Origin: Strigops habroptila
Lineage: Eukaryota > Chordata > Aves > Psittaciformes > Psittacidae
Direction: 5' to 3'
Assembly (NCBI RefSeq): GCF_004027225.2
Contig: NC_044283.2
Span: 31,580,707-31,644,706 of the forward strand
DNA length: 64,000 bases
The translations under genes and the position numbers were made by a program. The notes beneath the pieces were generated by a model, which saw only the letters and a program-made list of their open reading frames with translations, was not told where the DNA came from and did no database searches. Shown here in pieces: positions 13,801-25,800 of the stretch (position 1 is its first letter; each line of letters opens with the position of its first letter).

Positions 13801-16800
13801 GTTTTTTTTCTATGTCTCAAACATTCTGCTGACCCCCTATCTGTGCAAATATATTAAAAGGCATTAAAATAAGTTATTAAGTGTGCAACGTTGAGTTAAT
13901 GGCAACATTGTACCAGCTACGGTGGTCTCAGACTACTTACAGAAACAGAATCTGGAAAATGAGGAAGTAAAAAATAGAAACAAAGGATGACACAACAGAG
14001 AGAAACAATGGAGTTGATCCAGCCTGGCAGCTCTTGCCAAGTGAGCTGAGATCACCGTGAGACAGTAGTATGCTTCCTTGACTTGTGTTTTAAATCTCTG
14101 TATTATTCAGCTAGATTGCATAGTTTCTCTTCATGGCTGTTCTTATCTAATTAATTAAGGGAAAGAACATAGCTGCTTACACAGACAGTGCTAAGGCTAC
14201 CAGGTTTACCCTTTCTTTTTGAGTTGGTATTTTGCATGTAAGTATGATTTAAAAATTTGTTTACTGAACTCTCTTTAAAAAAATCTTCCTCTCAGTTCAG
14301 CCATGCTCACTGACAGAAATAGAGTGGACACATTCCCATCTTGATATAGAAGGAATAACAAGAGTTAGATGCTGTGAACTGAGGTGAAAAAAATGAGGTT
14401 TAATAACCCAGCACTAGCTTAACTCATCAGATATTCTGTGGTACTGCCAATCTGGTCTAGTGCAATACAGGAGAAATGCAAGAATGAAGTACAACAGGGA
14501 TACATCTGCAAACAACAGGGATATATCTGACCTACTTGTGTAAAAAATGGTTAAAGAGACAGAATTGTCTTCTCCTTACTGTCTGATAACAAAGATGACC
14601 AAAGCCTATGGCAAATAGTGTTATCACAGACTAGCTTGGGCTGTGCGGTAGGTGGTGTCCCTTCCAAGGTCAGCCTCAGTCTTACCAACACTGAGATCTC
14701 TGTTAGGAGTCAAGGGCAGATTGCAAATACAATAAACAATGCCAGTCCTCTCTTCTACCATATGTTATTACTGTATGAATACACATGAAGCAGAATAATT
14801 GACAATGCTATATTAATATAAAATCATAGAATAGTTAGGGTTGGAAAGGACCTTAAGATCATCTAGTTCCAACCCCCCCTGCAATGGGCAGGGACACCTC
14901 ACACTAGATCATGTCACCCAAGGCTCTGTCCAACCTGGCCTTGAACACCGCCAGGGATGGAGCATTCACAACTTCCTTGGGCAACCCATTCCAGTGCCTC
15001 ATCACCTTCACAGTAAAGAACTTCTTCCTTATATCTAATCTAAACTTCCCCTGTTTAAGTTTGAACCCGTTACCCCTTGTCCTACAACTACAGTCCCTAA
15101 CGAAGAGTCCAAAATCAAAATACCTGTTAAACCACCAGCCAGCCTTTTCCTCTTCAGCACAGTTCCCTTCATAGTTGTCATTATCCCTGTCTCTAGTACT
15201 GAATTTCATTCCTCGATGATCAGCCCACCATTTTACTTCAGGATGAAATCCACCAGTAAGGGAATCACCAGCTGTACCAGAGTATTCACCACAATTCATC
15301 ACATAAGAATACTAATAAAATGTGAAAAAGAAAGAAAAAAAAATAATGCCAATATATCTTTAACCTTTAGCATGTCAGAGAGTGAAACCACAAAGAGGAA
15401 ACTAATCTGTTCCATTTGCTACTATTTTCATGCTCAGAAACGTCATGCCACTTAAACACTGTGTACTAGATAATGGAGGGGTGTAAAGATGCTTACTGGG
15501 GTAAGCACATTTATTATGTGCATAAATGACATAATAAAAACAATATCAGTGTTAGTTTGTAGTACATATGAACAAGTCAGAACACCATGTACCATTATTG
15601 TTGGTGATACTGACAAAAATAGAAAACCTTGTTTTAATCCATGGCTGCTAAACAAAATGATTCATACATGTTACTGAAAGTGTGAAACTGATGTATCAAT
15701 CACTATTATTATATATTTAAAAATTCCAAGCATGTCTAAGAAAGAAAATATTATAAGGTTCTACACAAACCTTTATGAAAATTAGGGAACCTGTATGTCT
15801 ATTGTCTGTCTACAGAATCCACATTTTCATTAAACTCTCTAGACATTACTCAGCATTTTATTACCTCTTCATCTGCAACTCTGAAACTTGCATATTGTGC
15901 AAACCGCCGTTCTCCTTCAAAATCAGTTAGATCAATTCTTAAAGTATAGTTCCCTTAAGAAATAACAAGACAAATTATTTTGGTTAAACTGTTCCACCTC
16001 ACTACTTTTCAGAACACAGTATTATAGCAGAAGATTAATATACTAACTAGGCATTTATCATGAATCTTATCTCTATCATCACAGCAGATTTTAGAGGGGT
16101 TTATCTTCTTTCTTCATGCATATTAAAGCATATCTTGCTATTCTTTGTCTTTATTCACCTGATTCAGCTTAGAAAATTTTAGAATTATTCCAATACAGAT
16201 TTTCAAGTTTAGACAACAAAAAATCCTAAGAAAATTAGATTTTTGTACTCTGAAGATAAAAGAGTTAAACTAGGACTGCATCCTGGTGGCACTGATTTCC
16301 ATGTAATTCGCTGGCTAAGTCAATGCATAAGTTTTGTATATGGCGCATCCTACAGCAAAGCGGAAGTTACCTTAAATTGAGTGACTATTAGTAAGATGGA
16401 AATAGCTTTCTAAGACTAGCCTAACTGACAGACCCAGATTTACCTTCATGTAATAGCCTATGCAGCCGTGTAAAGCCCTTACTAAATGAACTGGTAGAGC
16501 ATACTACCTGGCTCTGGACTGTTAGCGATGCTGACTGTGAAATGGGTAAAGAGAATTCTTTTAAGGTATACTCCTGTCTACCGTCCCCTGTTTTGCTGAG
16601 GCTCCCTGCATGACATTGGCCCAATGACAGTTTTGAACCTTTCGTTAGAAAGCAAACATGTATTCAAATGTGTTTTGTTCTGAAACTTGGGGAAGTCCAT
16701 GCAGACTAACAACAGAATTCAGGATTTATGCAAAGAAAACAGGTAACAAAAAGTGGCCAGGAAAGAGCAAAGAAACAGAAACAATAGAAGACTATGGTTA

Positions 16801-19800
16801 CAATACAAATCTTACCTTGATTAGTCAAATAATGAAGATTTTTATTTCCAAGCCAATATTCACCATTTTTTGAAACAAAATTTCCAAATCCTTCTTCATA
16901 GTCAGTCCAGACTCTGAAAAGAGTATAAATTACTAATTTACAAAAAAAACAAGTTTGCTTGAGTGTTTATTTTATCATACAATCATAGATCACAGAATAA
17001 TTCCAATTGGAAGGAACCTCAGGAGGTAATCTAGTCCAATTTCCTGCTCAAGGCAGTCAGCCATGAGATCAGACAAGGTTGCTCAAGGACTTGTCCATGC
17101 AGGTCTTGAAAACCTCCCAGGATGGAGACTGCACATTCTCTTCGGGCAACCTGCTGGCTGTTCTCAGGGCAAAAAAGGTTTTCCTTATATCCAGTCTGAA
17201 CTCATCTTGTTTCAGCTTATGTACTTTGTCTCTCATCCTCCCACCAGACACCACTGTGAAGAGCCTGTTTACTCAATGAGCTCTCAAACTGCTCTCCTTT
17301 CCTAGTGACCTCCTTGTAGGTACAGGCAGGCTACTATTAGGTTCTTCTGAAGCCGCCTCTTTCCCAAGCTGAACAAGCCTCAGTCTGCCCTCACAGGGCA
17401 AGTGCTGCAGCCCTTGATCATCTCTGCTGAACTCTATAGGTTCATTACATATCAGAACATTAACAAACAAATATTTTAGACTTTATTATCTTATCTACAT
17501 TGTTGATCTTCACAGAATTATTTCTATTTCTCATATGTGAAAGACTGAATCCCAGTCTAAAGAGTAGTCCTAAGAGGTACATTCAGAGTGGTTTAACAGA
17601 TTTTTAAAACCAGAAGAAAACACATTAGCTCAGTCCAATCTCTGGCATAGCACAATTTACCTGAAGTGAAAATATTTTTCCTGGTTAAATCCAGGGGATT
17701 GAAGTGGATGTGTAGGTTTACCACAAATGTAGTTTCTTTATTTTCCATGACGTGATGAGGTTGTGAAACCCCTGCAGCTGGATATATAACTTTTTAAACT
17801 GAGGTATTAGCTATTTCCAGCTTGGACTTACCGACAGATTCTAACAATTTCTGAACTTTTACACTGGTGCGTAGTTTCAAGAGTTAATGTGTATACTGAA
17901 AACACTGAATCTTTTCCCTGTCAACACTGGCTTTGAAACAGTTTCTCAGTGGTTTTGCTTTCATGACATATTCTAATGGGGACAAAAATAATATCTATTT
18001 CCTTGATGAAGAGCAACTATTCTTCAACCAGTGGATGAAAGTATTAGGCTGTGCACAGGCAGTCATAAGAGAAAGCAGCCTCTGTGACTTAAATAGGGGG
18101 CAGTCTCTGGCAGGGGAGAATGGGTGGTGTGTGGTGGGAACAATTGTAAAATGCTACAGACTGCTTCTGTAGCTTGTCTGTCCATATTTTATAAAATAAG
18201 AATAGCAAAGTTTCTTGGCTGGATTGAAGTTTTGTATCCTCTCTGGGGACTGCTGCTTTATTTCGTAAGGGTATTGTAAAGTTAGTTGCAGTAATCATAA
18301 ACACAGGTAAGACACAAATCCACAGAAGGATACAGATACATGAAAAGCAAATTGAGCAAAGCAGAGGTTCTAAAAACATTCTTGTTGCTTCTAATATCTG
18401 TAAATATTTGTAGGGTTTTATATTCAAGTCTCACAGAACCAAAAATTTCACTTGTGGACATTTCCCAAAAAATGCAAAGGCAAGGAGAGTAGGTGTCACC
18501 CACCTTATCTTTCCTGGAGGCATTTTATAATGAGCTACAAATGACTCTGTGGTGGGTTTCTCTCATACTTGTTTGCTGATGGTATTTTAGTTCAAGCAGA
18601 CTGCTTACATTTTTAGGTTTGACTATTTGCAAAAGACACAGTAGTCTTTATTTGTCATTAAGAGTTCTTGCTCCAACAATTGTTAATGCATTTGACACTG
18701 AAGTGTCCTCATGTAAAATGCTCAAGCTGTCAGAAAAAGACTAGAAGAGATGTCTCCCAGAAGAGAGCCAGAGCCAGAAGTGGTATCTCATCTTGAGGCT
18801 GTCCCACAAAATAACCATTCCTCCCTTTTATCTGGGATAACAACAATTATAAAGTTAAGGTTTAACTTAGCTCCACCTCACTCAATGTTTCTCCACTTTG
18901 TTTCCAGTTTTAATGATGAAGTCTAGTACCTACCTATCAAAATTCTGGCTGCCATCAGAACGTCTCTGAAAAACAGTCCAGCCACCCCCTTCAGACATGT
19001 CACAGAAGGCAAGGAATTCATTCGGACTCTGGATAGGTTTCATTTTATAAAATCCACTTTGCTTATGGCCGTCATTGTAGATTTCTGCACAATCTGTTCA
19101 CAAAAGATTAATTGGACACAGTTTTTGTAGTCCTATGCTTACTGGCAAAATCAGAAATCAAGTCATGTCATGTAAGAGTCACACATGACCAAGCTAATAC
19201 AAAGGAAATACTTCTGCAAACATATTTGTATGACTCTTAGGCATTTTCTTGTATTTGTGTTGGTTTAAACCTTTATTGAGTTGTAATATTTTGACATTTC
19301 TTTAGAAGAATCTTTTTTCTACCATAAAATATCGTTCTTGCTTTCATTTGACTAGCAAAATAATTCCTCTGGTTTAAGTGGTGTCACTTTTAATTTACAA
19401 TGGTATCATCCACATTAGAATCCTGTTACGATCATATAATTTATCTACATATAAAACACACAGTAACCTTTAAAAACAAACATGTACTTCTATTTCCAGA
19501 ACGTCCACAGGAGAATGGCCAAAACCAGGAGTATGAAATCACCAGTGTTAGAAAAGGGAAACAATTGCTGGACCTCATACTCTTGTCCCTTGTACCAAAC
19601 AGGTGCAAAAATATATGGAAGACAACCCCCAAAACCTGCTATATATGTGTAAAATGATACCACTTTGGCCTGATACTATTTACAGTCTGGTCTGCATTGG
19701 TGTTAGTGACTAACCAGCATTTACAGCAATGACAAAATTCAGAGCTCATGAAAATATAACAGCAATGTAATTGTATAATCTTCTATTTTTTTTCCTCTAG

Positions 19801-22800
19801 GAGTTAAGAAATGAAAGGAGTTCTTTCTTTATATGTAATCTACCATCAAGCAGTCATACAGAAAAGATGTATCATTTTCAACATTTCTGTTTTTCCTGGC
19901 AAAGGTAGGGCTGAATAACTGTAAAATGTTCCCTGAAACATTTATGAACGTGTTGGCTGAACTTCCAGGCCAGTTTGGAACTTTCTGAACTGTTCTACTT
20001 CTTCTCAGTGAAAACGTCAGTGAAGATTAGACACAGAAAATAAACACTTCATATTGAAAACAAGTAGCTATGCCAGGATTTGAATAAACTTTAATGGAAA
20101 ACAGGATTTAAATGATAGCTAAGTTGTCTTTCTAGAGAATGTTTGATTGGTTTCTAGAAAATAGCTTTTCCTGTCCGCTAGTTTCTTGGAGATTAGCAAA
20201 ACACTTGAGCATATTTTATTTTTTGGCAGGTGTATATAGTGTGGAATTTCTCCTTTATTATCTAACCTCAAATTGCCCAGCTCTGTTGACATTAAAACGC
20301 TACAGCAGTTCGAATCAAATACTGCAGTATCAACAGGGAAAGTGAAAAAATAGAAAAAAACCCCAAACACCCCACAACAGTAACTGGAACAACTTAGATC
20401 TGTTATTTAGAATCACATTTTAAGAAAATAAACTGATGCAAACGCTAAGAAAGGACAAATACCTTTCACCTAAATGTGGTTTTAATCTTTTCCACTAACA
20501 AATGAGTCAGCCATAATAATAAAAGAAAATATTCCAGGATGCTGAATACATAATTAAATATACAGCTAAAATTTAAAGTCAGACTTATAACTGCTTTTAA
20601 TTTCATTTTAATGCTGCTTTCTTAAATTCGATGTCTTGCTATATCTTGTGATTTCTTCCAGCAGCATAAACACTACAAGTATATTCAAACAAGGCTATTA
20701 AAAATCATGGAAGTTTAGGCTTTCTAGCACTGGACAACTAGAAAGGAACACCATCCAAGAATCCACTCCCCAAATTGTATTTTCAATCCAACTATTGGTT
20801 TGGATGGTATTTTATTATTTTGAGAGATTGGGCCTCACTCCAGCTCCGAAGAGCCGACACAGCCTTCTTGCACTGCAGAGGGACTGGATCACCACCAGAA
20901 TGCTGGTGAGATTACAAAAACATCTTAAAACCAGCATTTTAGAAGCTGTGATGTCCTGACCTGTACTTACCTCAGTCAAATTGGAGCAACATACAGAATA
21001 TTGTTCAAGCAAGATGCAGATGTCATTATGCCAGGCTTACGTATGTAAATATGGATGTCACAGGGACTTTACAGATTGGAACAGAGTCAGAGTGTACTTT
21101 TAACCCATGTCATGCTGTGAATGTGTGAATGTGAACTGACCCTGTGGGTTTTAGAGGTTAGTCAAAGGGTGTTTAGAAATCTGTAACTGTTTATTAACAT
21201 CTCCTATATGGCTATTATTGGCTTTTATCTGTTGAATTGCTGATATTTGTTCTGAACTTATTATTTACTCATTGTTTTTGAATTATGTGTTATTAACAAA
21301 CCAGTAAACCACTTCAATCCTGATTTAATTTGTACCATGTGACATTAACACTTTTTCCCTGTGGCAGCAGGCCTAGGTAAAAGCTGAACTCTGTGTTTTA
21401 AACAAACAATTTTCTATGAGCTTTTGAAACAATAAGTCAATGGGCCCAATTGTGCTAAAGCTTCTGGGTATCATTACAATGAATGGAAAGGAAAAGAATA
21501 GCTTCATTTCTAACCTGAATACTGTCTTTTTCCTCCCAAGTCAATGACACTCTTTTCATCTCCTCTGTCACTGTACTGAATCTCTTTCTTCTCTAAAAGC
21601 TGAATAATTTTTAACTGCTGCTGTTTCACACGATGTTCCAGAAGCCTAACCTGGCCGTGAAGTCGTATCTGCTCTTGAAAACAGTTCTGTAGATCCTAGA
21701 GAGGAAAACATATCTTATTGTAAAATCAATGATATTTGTCACATTTAACATATGACACAAAAAAACAACCAAACAAACCATAAATAAAATTTAAGTTGAA
21801 TAAAACATTTGCTCACAATTTCCTACAGACACTATTTTGACCTCCACCTCAATAGCTACATCTATTTAATATTATTTTGTGTATTAAGTGTCCAAACATA
21901 TACCTGCTTTGCAAAGAGAGACCTTCTCTTTAATAGCTATAATTACCAGCTCTCACTGCAAACATGAAGAGGGGACTTTAGAGAAAAGCCCTGTAGTACA
22001 GACCCTATCATAAAGATTGCTTATTCCCTATCACCTGCCATGTACAGAGATTCACTATCCAGTGAGGCCTTGCTGCTAACATTGAAGCTTCTAAAATTCC
22101 AGAGTTTTAAAGAAATACAGTCCACACTTATACATTTTCAACTTCAGTGTGCATTTTTCAAATGCTTTTAGATTACATACTTCTTATGATAAAAATCTTA
22201 ACATTGCCAACATAAATACTGCACAGTTTCAAGTTCATTTTTTGGCATGCTGAAAGAAATAGTCCCTAAGAAGCTGCAAATATGTATGAAATGTAAAGGA
22301 TAAACACTTAAAGTCTCTATTGTGCTGTGACTTGTACACTTAATTTTGCCACGCAGAGTGGATGAGAAATGTGTCGATTCTTATATGGTGACACCTAGCA
22401 CTCATTTGCCCTGGTGCAAATACAGATACATGACAAGAGAGGTAGAATAACTCTTCCAAATTCTGACATGCTGATTGTACAGAGAGCAATAAATAATTTG
22501 GTTTAGATTAATGACTATGGTAAAATAGCCAAAGTGAACAGAACCCAATCTAGGGAGCTTAAATTAAACCAGCCCGTACAGTTCCAAGTAGATGCTAAAC
22601 AAATTTGATCTCAACATAGAGAAAAAAGCCTTTGGAGTTTTATGACACATTGTACAAATGTGCCATGAGGTCTTGTATCAGTGGCATTGTGTCTGCAATT
22701 TTATACGAGCAAACTGAGTTTAGTAGCTTCAGTGCTTGCATGAGAGCACAACTAGCACTTTAAAAGCAAAATCAGAGGGCAACCTTTTGGAAATCTGATA

Positions 22801-25800
22801 TGCAAGATCAAGTGTGCAATAGTTCTAAATTGGTGCAACCTTATTCATAGGGCAACATTATTTACATAAGCTAAGGATGTAGACCTGTAACATATTCCAT
22901 CCATACAGAAAAGTTGGTATCTTAGAACATTGCCCTACCACATTGAACTAGCGAGACCTGAAGTAGCATACTGACATGCACCTCCAGTGGTATCTGCATA
23001 CTTTCACTTGTACCAGGCTCAGGCTTCACCTGTTTTCCATGAACATTTCCACCAAAATATTTTGTGTCACTTTTTTGCTGCAGTGATTGTTTTTTCTTCT
23101 ATCTGAAAAACAGGTACCATTCTGTAAGTTTCTATGCAGCACAAACACGGTTCTGCTTAGACTGACTTCCTTGTGGTACCATTCACAACTCCAAGGAAAA
23201 ACTTTGTGCATTAAACTAACATCTAATAGAATCTGCATTTTATAACTCTAATACATGCAGATTTTTTTCATAATTCATTTGTGGTACTAGTGAAAAAGCA
23301 GAGGAACTTCTGCTACTGTCAAGAAACCTCCATATAAACTGTGTCATGGCTATGGTTATTTCTGATAGAACTAAGTGTTGCAGCCCCCTTTCCTTTCGCA
23401 CTAGAGAGGATGCAATTCACTTCCATCAAATAGACAAAGGAACTAAAAAAATTTCAAGAGTGTATCTGAAGATTAAATAATTTATGTCCACGAGTAAAAT
23501 GGCTCCTAGCCATCATGTTCCATTTGCTTACAATATTTAGTCACACTGAAAATTTTGATGATTGGACTTTTGCACAACAATCCTCAATACAGGCCTCTGC
23601 TGTATTTCTGAAGTCTATTGGATACTTGCAATTCATACTTAACTGCAACCTAAGACATGGTGTACTAAAGGAATGGGAATATACATGTGGAAGGACTAAG
23701 CAGTTTGTCAGTGACCTGTTCGAGAGGAAAAGGTTCGAGTGCCTCCCTGGGTTTGGGCTGCCCATGTCAGGCTGCTTTGGCAGCAGGTTTGTCTGCAGAC
23801 TCCAACTGCCTGCTTGCTACCAGGTCCTGAGAAGCCGTTAAGATGCTTGACCACAAGGAGGAGCTGTGAAGTAAGAGGCATGTTTACCAAACACGAATAT
23901 TTTTAGAATAAACAAAGCAGCCAGTGACCTAATATCCCTTGAGTCCTATCTTATTTAAGAATACTCCCTTGAAAATCTTTTCCAGTTGTTGATAGCTATA
24001 CGAGATCCCTAACATACCCTCATTTTCTTCTAGCAAGAAATGAGAGAAGAAAGTACTTAAAATATATGCACATACAGAGACAACTTGCTACAGTGGCTTA
24101 GAGGGATGTTATTTGACCATCAGCTCCGAATAACGCGTGACATGTTGCATATTACAAAGAAAGGATGCACTATTATGTAGTCTTTCCAGAGTGGTTGCCT
24201 CAGCTTGTATCTGCAGCTTCACATAAACCCTCCACAAAAGCTGAGTTGAATTGGGAAATTAGAAGAGGCTTCATTGACAGGTCTCTGCAAATTCTCAGAC
24301 TAGTCCCGAGTGCATACATAAAACTATGGAGAACTGGAGAGCTGTATAGGTGGGTTGAGAAAGAGTGAATAAACAATAATTAAAAAAAAATATTTCCAGG
24401 ATCACACTGATGAGCTAATGCTAACTGTAGAAGTAAAGCTGTCAAAAAATCCCATGTCAACAGTCAGACCAAATAGTAATCCTAATAATATAAAGTTAAA
24501 AGTGCTAAAGAAGCTATCATGCCACACTTACTAGTCTTACTGCAGTGTTCATGGAGAAGGTTAGCCTGTATCAGTCTTAACTCATTGTCAACCTTGGAGA
24601 ACATGGTAAAATACAATAGGAAAGACCTAGGTGATCCTGGAAATGGTGGTCCTTGTCACCAGGCCTTGGCAATTTCATAGGCAAAACTTCAAGTGAGTAG
24701 TTTCTTTAACACATGCCAAGGTCTGAGCCACAAATTTCAGTTCTGGAGAGAGCATGAGCCTGTGCATTGGAGAGGCAGCTACGGGCAGTTAAGTGTGTTT
24801 CAGGTGTAAGTGAAAATGCATCTATCATTTCACCTATTCATACTGCTAAAAGCCATTTTCCTGCTGTGATTAAATTATATAGCAGAAGCACAGAACTTCT
24901 CAAAAGCTATTATTGCACCTTAGAAAAACTTGGTCTCTAAACACAGTATGACACTCCTTCATACACCACTATAAAAGGTCCTTTCCTCCGAACCACATGA
25001 AACGCAAGTCTGCAGTAGGCTATGTCTCTAAATATTATTCTTAACTTTGCATTTTAAATTGATCTTTTCTTTTTTCTTTTATTTTTACTTATCGTGAATT
25101 GTGAATTAATTCATGAAAATGAAAAAGTGTCGCTGAGCTGATTCTCATCTACTGTACAGACAACACTCATTATGGGGTGAATAGTAATATAGCTAGATTA
25201 CAGAGAGCAATTTCCTGAGGAAAAGGATTTAAGCTCACTGTGCTGGTAAATAGTAAGTGACAATCAAAAAATCACCAACCGTACTGAATAGCTACACTAT
25301 AAGAAAGGAATGACTGACAGAAAAAGCGTTTTGAAAGTAACCTACATATGAAAAGCACTGATATCTCACACTTTGCTTTCTCTTCCTGACTTCAACCTCC
25401 TCATTTATGTCTCCTTCTGTCAGCTCCAGACAAATCCCATTACTTTGCTGCACAGCAAAACCACAATTCTTGTATTTGGAATTCCACACCTATTTCTCCC
25501 ATGGGACAATCACAAATTAGCTGTGTAACTTCAGGGTGGATCAATGTGGCTTTTAGATCTGCAGGTGACCAGACTGTTCTTTTAATGTACTACTATACTT
25601 TTTCACAGGATAACTCTTTTAAAGTCATTGGAACTAAACAAGTGCACAGCTAAACTAATATTGAAGCAAAACGTATCTTAGGGTCATAAAAGTCAGTAGC
25701 TGTAATATATTGCTCTTCCTTTTGTTAGATATGAACCAAAGTTAAACTATTACAATATTGAAATACTCAATAAAATGTGAATTTGATTGTTGCTCTCTCC

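Larger units (their letters stand above)
10849..15123 (-). other. FGL1: FGL1 intron 6 (between coding exons 6 and 7)
   Basis: A 4.3-kb intron that starts GTATTT and ends CCACCAG. It contains the CR1 copy that sits almost on the donor, an AT-rich cluster of inverted repeats near 11.9 kb, an (AAC)n run near 13.56 kb and two short tandem duplications near 13.2 and 14.5 kb. I see no other gene in it. Confidence 0.85.

Noticed and set aside
23515..23890. Overlapping open frames on both strands (108, 74 and 60 codons)
   Set aside because: Within FGL1 intron 1, with no flanking splice pair, no recognisable domain and no consistent coding bias.
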